Shown here: one piece after another, positions 22,633 through 35,500 of the stretch
How the letters are laid out: every line of letters begins with the position of its first letter
Position numbering within the stretch: position 1 is the stretch's first letter
DNA from: Phascolomyces articulosus
Taxonomy: Eukaryota > Mucoromycota > Mucoromycetes > Mucorales > Lichtheimiaceae
DNA: 64,000 nt
Assembly (NCBI GenBank): GCA_025677815.1
Contig: JAIXMP010000072.1
Span: 1-64,000, forward strand
Direction of reading: 5' to 3'
Notes under the pieces: generated by a model
The model's input: only the letters and a program-made list of their open reading frames with translations
Told to the model about the DNA's origin: nothing
Database searches by the model: none
Position numbers and translations under genes: made by a program

Positions 22633-25600
22633 AGATTAAGCTTATTCCAGAAAAACTATTTATTAAACTCCATTTATAATTTAGATCTTAGTATAATAAA
22701 AAAACAAAGAAAGCTCCAATACGCAAAATAAAATCAGAGTGCGCAAAAAAAACATGATGCACAAGAGCAATCTAAAAAAAATCCACTATTTAAACTTGGG
22801 CTTAGTGAGATCTAAAAACTACTGTGTAGTGCTGCGAACTCTTTTGGGAATTATGTTGCACATCGTGTAAAATCATGAGGTAATGTTGAACTCTAGTTTT
22901 ATATATATATATATAGCTCTATGTTATGAGTAGTGTGGGAGGAACGGGGAAAAAAGGGTCTAAAGTTTATAAAATAGTTAAAGGATATACCCTAATGGTA
23001 TTATTAAAGAAAGAAAATTTCATATAAACGACTAATAAAGTAAATAAGGATTGACGATGAACGCATTATGCAGAAAGTAGTCTTCATAATCTATTTTATT
23101 TTCGCGATTATAGTATATGCTTAAACTAAATTAATTCTCCAATCAATAAATGATAACAGTTATTTGAATAACAACGATATTTAAGACTAAATGACGACTT
23201 GTTAACACCACCATTAAGAGAATAATGCAAAAGTGATAGGGTTCCTCTTTCTATTAGTTAATGATGGGTTAAAAAAAAGTATATGCGTATATAAAACCGG
23301 TTACTGGTTTGATAGTCGTTTATAAACGGTTTGTGTATATATCTTGAACTTGTACTATCAACAGTTTGTTACCTTTCTCCTTAATTAGTTTTCTAATATA
23401 AGCTGAAGTTTCATCTTAGTAAACATGGTACTAATCTAGTAGATATTAAAAGAGTAATGGATGATCAAAAACCCCTACCGGAAACAATCTAATTTTTTAG
23501 CATGAATTTATTGTGTGTCGTATATACACTTATTATTTCATGATACGTATCAAGAAGTAATAAACTGACCATTCTTTACGATTCATGATCAGCACAAATG
23601 GAGGATTTTAAAAATGAAAGATACATTGGCATGGATGGTGTCACATATTTCATAGCTTTGTCTCATGAGGACTAGTATTGGACCTCGTCCACACACCTTT
23701 CCAAAACTACTCCTGTGATCTCATTTTTATTTTTACCGAGTTGGATATGTAGAATATATTACTTCTTATTGGAGATAGTAATTCCTGAACTGGAACGTAT
23801 TCAAAATAAAAGTTCTTTAGAGGATGATGTGGAAAGAAAAAATGGATACTGTATTCTTGAATACCTATCATCGAGGCGCATTTTTTATACTGATGACTCA
23901 TCGTACATAACCCTACATATTTATCCTGCATAATAACAAGTGAATGTGGCAAAAGTTTCATTCTTCAAGTAGAATAATAATGGCCATTAAGAACAAATAA
24001 AAAAAAGAACCTACTAACTACATAAAACATGTAAATATTATTATTGTTTCATCCATTTAAAATAGATCCATGTCATCCTATATTTTTACTTCATGGTTAT
24101 CTTTTGAAAGGATGCACGGTCTAACCCTAAAACAACAAACATTTATTATATGGCGCAACACTTTTTATTTTCTTTTTTTTTTTAAAAAAAAGCCTACCTA
24201 ATTCCTCTCTCCCTGTCTATAATGAAAAATAGTTTTTCTTCTCATACGTTTATAATATACATTGTCTCTACATAACAGATTCAAGTTAACTCAATGACAA
24301 AGAAAGCAGCCTTTAAAAGGGTAGAGTTTTTTCTTCTTATGGTATTCAAAACTTGCATAATTTAAAAAGGAAATTTCAGTAACATGGTAAGAATAACAAC
24401 ATCTCACTTTTTATTGTGAACATTGCTTGAAGGTTATTCTGTGGTTTTTGTTAGAATATATGTTCAATAAATCCGAGGATGTCACCAGTGTGTGCACTTG
24501 TATTCCAGTTATGTGTTCTTGTGCTTCATTAAAAAAAAAGATATGGACGTGTGTACTCTCACTATGTCTATTTTAATAACATCCAAATGTATCGCATCAT
24601 CAGACATTCTTTCATAACAATAAACAAATTGTTTGTGGTTTAGTGTCAATGGGATACCATTAATTCTGTAGTAGAGAAAACGCGTGATAATGTTATAAAT
24701 TACTCTAAAGTTTCGAGAGTAATGTTTAGGTTATTATTATCTGCCAAAGGAAAAGCATATTTTTTTTTCATTCTTATTTCATTGACAACGAATAAATGGG
24801 TTCGATTCATAAAAGATAGGACTTGTTTTTGAATAGATGTAACAATCAACAAATGTGTTTATATGTTTTAAGCAGCTAAGCCTACACAAAATGATGGAGT
24901 TGACTAATAAGTATAATAAGGAAGTTATAGAAATTTTGAAAAAAAAAAAAAAAAAAAAAAACTTGCGCCGCAGTAGTGGTATGACATGAATGCTTTGATG
25001 ATGGTGTCACTCTATTCATTTCTGATGACTCGGTTCAAAAAAAGAGTAATCTTTTTTTTCATTTACGTATCAGCTTACTACGTATGTACATATTCTGAAT
25101 CGTGAATGTTTATAAGATCTCATTCATTCTTTTATCTATTTATAATTATTAACGAACCGACTGTCAATAATTGGTGTAATTATGGCGCAAACTTTAATTT
25201 TCGTTTCTTTATTATTACTGGAGAAGAAGGGGTCTTAAAAACGAATAATCAAATGACGATAAAAAAATAAGAAAGGGAAATGGACACTACTGCGTCGTCT
25301 TATACTCAATACATCTAAGGGAAAAAAAAGAATCTTTTTGATTTGTAATATAATTGTCACGATACAAGTGAGAATTGAATAATGTTTTGTTTCATTGGTT
25401 GAGTGTGTTCAAACAATGAAAAAAAATAAGGAGTCTTATTCTGCGCAATACTATTTCTCGTTTACTTAACGATCTAATTTTAAAGTTTGATGTACCTAGT
25501 TTACATCAAATTATGGTGGCGCATGATAGGCCACTATGTACATACGTAATAGACCTAAATCATGTTTCTACAGGATTACTTACGTACAAAAAATACTCTC

Positions 25601-26483
25601 CATCTTATTCAATAAATAAAAAATATCTATTAATATTATAACATGTGGGTCGATTTTCAAAAAAAAAAAAAAAAAAGAACTATATAGAAGTTAATGGTAG
25701 TTGGCGGCGTACCACTGGATCATGGGAAATTTTGGGGTTATCGTTATAGAATACACTCTCTATATTTTTGGAATAATATTCTTTTAGTATCATTTCAAAT
25801 AATCATGATCATATTCAGACTTGATACCATTTTTTTTTCTCCTCTTCAAGTCAAAAGTGTATCATCCAATCGGTAATTGTTTTGATGATGGAGAAATTTG
25901 GGGAAAAAAACGTTACCATAAAGTGTATATATACTATTCAATGGATCATGGGAACAATATCGTAATAGAAAGTCCAGCTACGGATAGAAAATATTCAGAT
26001 TACTGCGTCGTCCATAATACATTTGTTGTTGTCAATGGATTTGATTGAAACAATGTTATCATGAAAACAAGAAAGTTTATTATGAATAACCATGTAAAAC
26101 ATATAGGAATGATTGTCATCTATTCAACTATTATAATCATAATACACTAATAGAGTCGTTTATTCATTAAAGTTATTGTCTCTCTTATTACTTAACCCAC
26201 TCTCCTGCAATAAAAAATTTCTGATAATAATTATATGTAGTACCAACTAAGTGTGTAACAACTACCAGTCAGGCTTAGCAGAAGAGTTAAAAACTATAAA
26301 TATTCCTCCTTTTATTTTTCATTTTTTTTTGATTCTCGCTTTCTTTTTTCGTTTTTCTTTTTTTAGTGGTAATAATCCAAATTTCATTACGTACTTCTTT
26401 TTTTTTCTTTTTACCTATAGATTTTTCTGCCATGAAATATTAAAATAACAAACGGGTCTATCATGTAGTAATTTTTTTTTGTC
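22633..26483. other. Long AT-rich intergenic region
   Basis: This is 3.85 kb without a gene I can support. It contains a run of about 22 A at 24940-24961, another A run near 25660-25676, and T/A palindromic tracts (for example 24172-24190). Open segments at 23715-23933 and 25821-26048 have no recognisable domain or splice structure. The last about 60 nt before 26484 is T-rich, as before other genes here. Confidence 0.5.
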
Positions 26484-27683
26484 ATGGTCCAAACACATCC
26501 TACCGATATTCTTACGTTTTTTAGTAACGTCTCCGCTGACCTTCAAGAAAAACCACAACATACAAGTCAAGTTATCTTTGAGTCATTCATCTTTGCTGCT
26601 CATTGCGATCTTGGCAATGTGATTATTAAACCCATTCTTGAACGTGATGTATCATTCCAAAAAGAATTATGGGATTATTGTACCAAGGATTTTTCTTATG
26701 ATAATATGGCTGTTTGTGTCGATTATAAAGATACATTAAAAGCGATAGTCAAACTCGTCAATTCTGTACAACAACAACATGGATTATTCAAAAGCAAAGG
26801 ACATGCTTATGATAATGAAAAACGAAACCATTATATTCATGTTCTCAAGGATGAAACCACTCGATTCCGTGAATTACTCAACTGTTTGTACCTATTCAAT
26901 CCTGAAGGTACACCTAAATTAACGATTCAACATTTCCAACCCATCATGTCCGCCGATGCCTATGATTTTTGGAAACTGCTCAGTGCTGATGTCGTCGTCA
27001 GTTGGGCCAAGTTTTCTTCCATTTACAATATCTTATTTGGTAGTGTGGAACCACAATACCAAGGTTACGTCAAACAATTTTTATGTGAAAAGAAGAGTGA
27101 GAATGTTACTGCCTTTACATTTATTGCATTGATTGAACGATTCGGTTTCCCCTTTGCCAAGAATAATGACAAGAATGCCATGACAGAAGAAGGTCGTGTG
27201 GAAGTCACTAAAATGATGATGGATTTGATGCGTGAATTGGCTTCCTCTGAAATGCGTGGTCATCTTTTGACCGTTTATGATTGGTATAGAGGAGTTGAAC
27301 GTACTCCTGAAGCCCTTGAAAAGAGAGCGAATCAATGGGCCGATATTATCAAGAGTTCTCCTCGTACAGATGTTGATGCTACCAAGGTGAAAAAGACAGA
27401 AGATCAACAACGTGCTGATAACCTTGATTTGGCCCGACGTGCTATATCACTTTTCTATCAACGTTACATGGTCCTTTGGAAAATTGGTCCTGCTGCTCGT
27501 GAAGTAATCAAGAATGTCGATTCACCTGGTAAGGCACGTATGCGTGATTTCTTGACCTATGTGCTTCCTTTGGATAAAGCCAATCTTATTGTTGTCATTG
27601 GTGCTGATGCAAAGAATTGGGATTCTAAGCGTCCAAAGGTGTATGATTTCATTCATACATTGGTGAATCCTGCCACCAAGTAA
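26484..27683 (+). CDS. Conserved-looking intronless protein of unknown function, 399 aa
   Basis: A single uninterrupted ORF from ATG to TAA, 399 aa, with regular codon use. The translation is mixed alpha-helical, soluble and without signal peptide or membrane segment. Features are an N-terminal segment with FESFIFAAHCDLGN, a central region with HYIHVLKDETTRFRELLNCL, a helical block around SADAYDFWKLLSADVVVSW, and a C-terminal block with YQRYMVLWKIGPAAREVI and FLTYVLPLDKANLIVVIGAD. The last part alternates hydrophobic strand and helix but shows no catalytic motif I know. It is the only protein-coding gene of this length in the left half of the window without introns, which could mean a retroposed origin or simply a compact gene. 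The nearest neighbour is USB1, 2.4 kb downstream on the same strand. No function is proposed. Confidence 0.85.
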   Translation: MVQTHPTDILTFFSNVSADLQEKPQHTSQVIFESFIFAAHCDLGNVIIKPILERDVSFQKELWDYCTKDFSYDNMAVCVDYKDTLKAIVKLVNSVQQQHGLFKSKGHAYDNEKRNHYIHVLKDETTRFRELLNCLYLFNPEGTPKLTIQHFQPIMSADAYDFWKLLSADVVVSWAKFSSIYNILFGSVEPQYQGYVKQFLCEKKSENVTAFTFIALIERFGFPFAKNNDKNAMTEEGRVEVTKMMMDLMRELASSEMRGHLLTVYDWYRGVERTPEALEKRANQWADIIKSSPRTDVDATKVKKTEDQQRADNLDLARRAISLFYQRYMVLWKIGPAAREVIKNVDSPGKARMRDFLTYVLPLDKANLIVVIGADAKNWDSKRPKVYDFIHTLVNPATK

Positions 27684-30109
27684 AAAAATAATAATCATCA
27701 TCATCTTTATGTATCTTTTTTTACTTTTGAATATCTTTTCTCTTTCTCTTTTTCATGATTCGTTTTTTTTTTATATTGCATTCTATCAATTTTTAGTGAA
27801 AAAAACAAAACAAAACAATAATAATAATAATAAAACTGTTAAAAAAATCATATTCGTTGAGTTTCCATGAATGGAATGTTGTGTGAATATTATTTTGGGC
27901 TTAAAAAAAACTTGTCAAACGGTTTGTTATTTAAACCTTCTGCAAGATGCTATGTCCCAAAACTTCTGATTTCCCCTTTTTTGGGAAGCCATTAAAGTTT
28001 CGGCTTAATTTTTTTTAATGTATACGGTTATTTTTTTTGTGATAATCGATTATCTCTATTACCAGTGGAATGGGAATAAATTAGAATGTGTGTGAGATTA
28101 TTATAATGGGATGGTTTATTATTAGGATATGAATAACATAAAGATTGCATAAAAAGATAAACAAAAAAAAACATAGAAATAAAAATGGGAGTTGGAGCAA
28201 TTATTTCTTATGTATATAAAAACAACAACAGTCATGAAAACGGATTATTCCTTATGTAGCACCCTCCCCCTCTACGCATTATAAATTTTATAATACTTGA
28301 CATGGTGATATATACCTTCATGGATATTTATGATAATTCATAATACGGCACGCACTTGCGAGAATAAAAAAAAACTTGTTCACGTCCGCGGGTGAGAGAG
28401 TCATTATGATTCCTTGTTTGTTGTTGTTTATACCTGATTTTTAGTTTCTAAACCTTAGTAGTGAAATTGCCACAAACAGGAAGGAAGAAAATAAAAACAT
28501 GGATTATTATCCTAAAATTGATATATGTATATACTTTCAAGAAGAGAAGAGTATTTCAAAGAAGATGAACTATAATTACCTTTCTTAACAACCATTGATC
28601 TTTCAACTTATATACTATTTTAAATCATCCAACAGCAAAAACCTCTTTAAAGAACAAGTTTTTTTATGCATAATAGATTTTACCCGTCCCCAACAAATAA
28701 ACAATGATAAATTTTGTATATAATGATGAGAGTATATGATCCGGTGATGTTGTGCGCCAATTCCTTGTATGCACAGCAAACACAGAGACATTGATGCAAA
28801 TGGTTATATACTTTTCATACCTGAGAATAATGCTTTTGAAACAAAAGAAAGAGAGGGACAGAAATTATAATTGGGACATGACAAAGGATCTGAAAGATTT
28901 GAGTCATCTCATGTTTAGAAAGATAGACAGACAGGTTTTTTTTTATCTTCATGTTTTTAATTTCAAGAAAAGTTTTAGTACATACTACTATTAGTGATAA
29001 GAGCATGCATGCGGCGCAAAAAAAAACTTGTACGAAATAAAAAGGATATTAGCAATTGAGCTATTTTACCTTTATAATTTCAAAGTAAGCCAACAGATTA
29101 CACTTGAGCAATTTGTCATCTTAATCTCTACTGACCAGACAACTTCTATTTATCTGTGAATATTAATAGCCCATTACCCAACATTTCTTTTTTTTTATTA
29201 TTTTCTTCCATATAGTAAATCATGTATCAGATGGATAGAAATATTATTACACCCAATGAACATTCCAAGAGAAGAAACTAAAAATACAGATGCAAATAAT
29301 ATAACTAACATATTATATATACATTGACTCTCACTATAACCCCTATATTTTGGGCTGTCATCATAATGATAGCCAACGTATATAATAAATAAATACATGA
29401 TACTCTTCTTCTCCATGCAAACAAATAAACCCCATTCTATATGACTTTTTTTACTTTAAGTTTTGAAAGGGCGTAGAAATTGAATTTCTGGATAATAGGC
29501 TCATTGTTAGGCTTAGGTCTATAAAAACACAAAAAAAAAAAATAAGCCAAAATTTGCCACATCAAAAGTCAACTTATATAATAATAAAATTCTGCAGAAC
29601 AGAAAAAAAATAATCGTGAACGTTTCTCACCCTTCTTTTCAATGTTAGTAGTATTATATTGAGCCATCATTCTCACACACATATATATATTCCCATGGCA
29701 CTCTACTACATTGGATCTAGATATATATCATATGCGTAAGAATATAATTCCTGTAACAGCCATCACCATCATCCATTATATTTATGCACACATGTCACGT
29801 TCTATTATTAAAAAGTGTCCTACTCAAAAACATTATAATTAAAAGAAATGATCAAAAAATGATCGTCACTGTTGGAATATATTGAAAATATCAAGTGGGA
29901 AATTGCATCAAAGTAGTATATAATAGTAGTAATAGTAGCAGTAGAAATATATGTATGTTTAACTAATATATGTATAAGTAAAAAAAAAAAGTCCCTTACA
30001 TTTATATATATTAGTTGCATAAAATTGTTGTCTTCTCATTTGAGTTGAAATAAAGTATTTTTTTTTTTTTGACAGACACGTTATAATTTTTTTTTTCCTC
30101 CCCCAAATC
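27684..30109. other. Intergenic, AT-rich
   Basis: This is 2.4 kb with an AATAAA-rich 3' flank of the upstream gene (27800-27835), many A/T runs and small chance ORFs at 28752-29006. No RNA gene, repeat family or protein relic was recognised. Confidence 0.5.
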
Positions 30110-30344
30110 ATGCTTCCGCTTGTAACGTATGAGAGTAGTAGTGATTCAGAAGGCTCAGACAATGAGGCATCGTAAGTATTTATATATTTTTAAAAAAACA
30201 ATGAGAGTAATGATCAACATTAAAAACATAATTTGAAAATAGATCGTCCACCATGCCTCCATTACCTAACTTTTTTTCACCAGGTATGCTTTTTTTTTTT
30301 TTGCGTCAATGACCAAAAGGCATTGAACGAATAGAAAAAAAAAG

Positions 30345-30388
<44 letters not shown>

Positions 30389-31481
30389 CTGAAAAAATTA
30401 TCTATATAAACCTTTACCATTTTAGTTGAAAAAAAAGAAGACCCTTCCAAACATCAGGGACGTATAAGAACAAAACCTCATATTGAAAATAGTTGGGCAA
30501 CTTATGTTTATGTGGAAGGTAAATTTTCCAAAGGGGAATGTGAGTTTATCCCCACCTTATGCGATTGATCAATAAAAAAAACCCCTCATTCATTTTTTTT
30601 AGTACCTGTCAGTGATGAAGTCAGAAATATGGTTCAACCTATGATTTCCAATGAAATTCATTCTATGATCCAAGATGGAAACAATTTACATGTTAGTTTA
30701 AGTCGTTGTATTTTCTTAAAAGAACATCAACTTGAAATGTTTGCACAAACAATTCGTGATCATGTTACGCAAGATGCCAGGTACGAAAAAAAAGGTCAAT
30801 AAAAAAAAAGGGGAAAAAAAATGAAAACTCATGGGTTGTTTTTTTTAATAGTTTTAATATTTCTTTTGCTCAAGTATCCATTTTAACAAATGATGAAAAA
30901 ACAAGATCTTTTATTACCACTGAAATTGGTGAAGGATATAATGAGGTAAAAATTTAAAATCTATTAGAATTGATATATATATATATACTTTCTGATACAA
31001 CCATGATTGTTTCACAAAAAAAAATCAACCTCCCCCCTTTTTCTTTAGTTATTAGGGCTACTTAAATCAGTGGATACCGTCATGGAAAAATTACGATTAC
31101 CAGTCTTTTACAAGGTAAATTAGAGAAAGAGTTGACATTTGTTATTGTTATTGTAGTATAAGAAAATTGCATGCATTTGCATATTTGTTTTTTCTATATA
31201 TATCATATCAATTGATAAAAATGACTAAAGAAATTACGTAATGATTCTATATATATAAATATATATATATATATATGTATATATATTTCAAGCCTGCTCG
31301 ATTTCATGCGAGTGTAGCATGGAGTTTATCAGAATCATTATTGGAAGAAGCTATCGGAAGTATCCCGACCATGATCATGGATGACCTTAATACCATTCGC
31401 CACCTTGTATCCAAACTCATGATAAAAATGGGGAATCGTATTGTTGAGGTACCGCTTTCTTCTTCTAAATGGGTATCGTAA
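30110..31481 (+). CDS. USB1: USB1/Mpn1-type U6 snRNA 3'-5' phosphodiesterase
   Basis: Nuclear 2H-phosphoesterase that trims the oligo(U) tail of U6 snRNA and leaves a terminal phosphate that stabilises U6. Seven exons (30110-30171, 30243-30283, 30426-30518, 30603-30780, 30852-30945, 31049-31114, 31293-31481) sum to 723 nt, 240 aa. The start ATG opens MLPLVTYESSSDSEGSDNEA, an acidic Ser-rich leader typical of USB1. ENSWATYVYVEVP matches the family entry strand. The two catalytic HxS motifs are LHVSLSR (exon 4) and FHASVAW (exon 7), as in USB1 (HxSLSR and FHxSxAW). The C-terminus, MGNRIVEVPL, matches the family's closing IGNKxxxxPL pattern. Intron 2 holds a 40-nt GT tract. Function is taken from the family; motif match makes the call strong. 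Confidence 0.93.
30347..30386 (+). repeat. (GT)20 microsatellite in USB1 intron 2
   Basis: Twenty uninterrupted GT dinucleotides lie between the 5' splice site at 30284 and the acceptor at 30424. Transcribed, this is a (GU)20 tract close to the branch region. Confidence 0.95.
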
Positions 31482-32534
31482 GCCCAATTTGCTTAGCAAC
31501 AACAAGGAATTGGATAAAAATAGGGTTTACCTAATGCTATTCATTGCGCGGGTATTTGCCACCTAAGGAGAATGTTGTTGTTATTACCTATTATATATCG
31601 TTTACATATATATAAAGTGTATAATGGCGATCTTTTACTACGCCCTTCATTTTTTATCATTATTATTTCCCGAATAGCCGCTCCCATATAATAATATCCT
31701 TCTTTTCTTTCTTTTTGTCGCTTGGACCACAATGATTTATTATGTGAAAAATAAATAAAATAAAAAAAAAGAGACAAGTTGAAAGATGTCTCTAGTGAGA
31801 TATATATATATATGTTTACAAAAAAGGTTATTTTAAAGGACCGCTGTTGTATAACAAAAAGAAGGCAAAGAAAAAAAAATTTATATAGACTTTCCTTTCT
31901 TAGAAACAGAAACAAATTATCTGAAAAAAATCTTCGAATTTGAAAAAAAAAACGTTGTTTATATCTGAAACTAGGATCGACGGGAACTTTTTCCCCATCA
32001 TTTGAAATATACCTATTTTATTACCCTATTGATTAATATTCAATTGAACTTTCTTATCCAAATGATTTCTATTTATCAATGGAAAAAAAAAGAAGTAATG
32101 AAATATGGTTTTAAAATAATCATGGTGCAAAATAGGGTCAAGTTGAAATCCAAAAATAGCAATTGGTTACACTAAAAAAAACCCAGGGGACGATAAAAAA
32201 GAACATAGGTCCGTCAAAAAAAAAAAAAAAAAGAAGTGTGCGCGTTTATATTGGATTCGAGCCCCGTTTCATAATAGAAAAAAAAAAAAAAGGTCCTAAA
32301 AAAACATACACACACAACATTGAGAGAGACAAATTATAAGCACTTTTTTAAGAAGCTAATTATTATAATATTTATTATTATTATTATTACTCTTTATTAT
32401 TAGTTACACTTCTTCCTTTCTTCTTCTTCTTTCTCTTGTCTTTTTTTTTTTTTTTTTCAAAACTTCTTTTCTCTCCCCCTTTGTCTTCCTCCCTCCCTCC
32501 CCCCAAATAACCTCAATTCATTCTTGATTCGCAA
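31482..32534. other. Intergenic, promoter side of chitin synthase
   Basis: This is 1.05 kb with several pure A runs (around 32216-32231 and 32277-32292). A long pyrimidine-rich stretch at 32404-32507 precedes the chitin synthase ATG, plausibly promoter and 5' UTR. No gene was seen. Confidence 0.5.
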
Positions 32535-35500
32535 ATGTCGAATCCTCAAAGAGCTTCTGGTTATCAACCAGGGCTTCGAGGTTATAATAATGATCCTCGT
32601 GCGTCTCGTCAGGGTTACCCACCTCAACAACAACAACAGCCACAGCAACCTCGTCATTCAGGTATGGGACCTCCTCGTCCACCTCAACACCATCGTCAAT
32701 CACAAGCTGGTATGCCCATGAATCGACCTCCCATGCAAGACGCTCGACGATCTTCTCATTATAATAGACAACCTAGTCCACACCACCACCAACAACATAA
32801 TAATAATAACCCACAAAATCGTCCATTACCGCCACAACCACAGCCACATCACCAACAACAACAACAATATCATCATTCACAACAACGTATGCATTCCCCT
32901 CCACCAGGTGGTGTCATGATGGGAAATCAACCACGTCCTATGCGTGCTCCACCTGCTAATATGCAACAAGGTCAACCTTATCGTCGAGTGAGTGTGAGTC
33001 GTGCAAGATCTCTTTCACGTCCTGAACGTCAACGACCTCGTCAAGGTATGTTGAATCGTACTCCATCTCAACATCGAGCTGCTGCTGGTGTTCGATTAGC
33101 ACCTGGTGCCAATACTCCTATGCATCATCAACAACAACAACGACCTGGTATGATGTATGGTCAACAACAACCCATGTCACCTCATTTACAACAACAATTA
33201 CAACAACAAAAATTACATCAACAACAAGCTGCCGGTTTAGATACACCTATGGCTCATCCAAACAATAATGATGAAGAAGAAGATGTGATTAAACCCAAAG
33301 TTTTGGTCAGTTGGTGGTCTTGGCTTGCTTATTTAGTAACTTGTTGTTTCCCTGGTTGTTGTATCAAAGTTGTCTTTCGAAAACCCAATGCATTGATGCA
33401 ACAAGCTTGGCGTGAAAAAATGGCTCTTTGTTATATTATTTTGGGTTTAATGGGTGCTTTAGCTTATGTCACTTATGGTTTAAATCAAACTTTGTGTCCT
33501 GATTCTGTTCAAAATCCACCTTATTCCAATCTTTTGGATGGTGTACGTATTCCCATGTATTATGATAACCCGCGTGTCTTTGGTGAATTTTATTCTATGG
33601 ATCAATTAAAAGCATTTTTTGCTTCCAAAGGTTTGGAATTAAGTAATGATTATCAAAATATGGAAATTGGTCAAATTTTTGATGGTGACGCCACTGGCGC
33701 ATGTACTGGATTTGATCAAGGCAGTGCTAAAACTTGGGATACTTGTCGATTGGATAGTCCTTATGGTAAAAAATTATTTATTTTATTTTGATGATGATGA
33801 TGATGATGATATGTATATATACAAAACAAAAAAAAAACTAACAAACTGAAAATTTTCTATATAAAAATAGGCGGGTCCCTTGTTACGCAAGATGGTAACT
33901 GTTTATCACTCGCAGAATTAAAGGCGTTTGCTTCACCACAACGTTCTATCGGTTTTGATTGGGCGGACTTGAGACCTGGCGGTGTTGATACACTCGGACA
34001 GACAGATCTTGTTGTACTCGGCGATACAGGTAAAAATAAAATTCCATCATATTTATATTTATACTTTTCTCGGAGTTCCGAACATACGGGAAGCTTTTCT
34101 TTTTTTTTTGCATTAGTATTATCATACCCTTAATATATAAATAACAACAAACAAACAAAAAAAAACCTTCGTTTATACTAAATTTATCGACTTGTCCTTT
34201 TTTTTTTATAGTTCTTAATTTAACAAAATATCTTAACGATAATACTCAATATTTTGGTCATGATGTAGATGTTGCATTACAAGCCACACGTGGTAATGAT
34301 GCATCGATTGCTATCATGTATAGTGGTGGCAAAGCTGTTCGTGATTGTCTTTTAGCACGATATACTGTTGGAAACATGGAAACCGAATCAGGTGGTTGTA
34401 TTGCCAATGGTATCGTCATGAATTTAATGTTAGCTGTGATTGTAACCATTATTGCTGTTCGTTATTCTATGGCATTACTCTTTCAATGGATCATTTCCAA
34501 ACGTCTTGTGAAACCAGGTGGTCGTTCCAATTGGCTTGCTTGGCGTTCCATTAAAGGAGGCAATGACGATCCTGCCAATCATATTCCAGGTCCTTATAAT
34601 AATTATGGTCCTATGAATGTAGCACGCGGTTCTTCTGCTTCCGTCAGTTCAGGTGGTTCTTCTTCTCGTACTGGAGGTCATGGTAGTGGAATACAAAGTG
34701 AACAAAGTTCGGCTTTGAATTTAGGAAATAATCCAACAGATATTGTCTCTACTGAATTATATTCTGTCATGTTGGTCACCTGTTATTCTGAAGGAGAAGA
34801 TGGTCTTCGTACTACCATGGATAGTTTGGCAGAAACAACTTATTCAAAGAAACATAAATGTTTCTTTGTTATTGCCGATGGTATGATTACTGGTGCAGGT
34901 GAAACTAAATCTACTCCCGATATTGTGGTCAGTATGATGGATTTGGATCCGGCTATGGCAAATCCTAAAGCAGCTCATTATCTTGCTATTGCTGATGGTG
35001 AAAAACAATTGAATATGGCTAAAGTGGTATGTTTTTTTTGTTCTATCTTTTTCTTCTTTTGAGTTTCTGTCATGTCCCCCAAAAAAAAACTCACTTTATA
35101 TATATATATATATGTATGGTAGTATGCTGGTCATTATAAAGGTGTTCCTTGTGTTACGATTGTTAAATGTGGTACTGAAGAAGAACAAAATGGAGCCAAG
35201 GCTGGTAATCGTGGTAAACGTGATTCTCAGGTGAGTTTTTTTTTTGTTAGAAGGGTCCTTTTTTTTTTTTGCTTGCAAATAATAATGGAAAATGAGTTCA
35301 CTCAACGTTATGGTTTATGTTGTGTTACATTATATTTTAGCTTATTCTTATGTCGTTCTTCCAACGCGTCTTGTTTAACGATCGTTTATCGGAGCTTGAT
35401 TACGAGATCTTTTGGAAATTGACATGGTTGATGAAGGGAGTGACACCTGATAAATTTGAATTGGTCCTTATGGTACGTTGACAATGGAGGGGGGGAATGA

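Noticed and set aside
32240..32275. tRNA T-arm-like string (ggattcgagcccc)
   Set aside because: The flanking bases do not pair as a T-stem and no acceptor, D or anticodon arm could be found.
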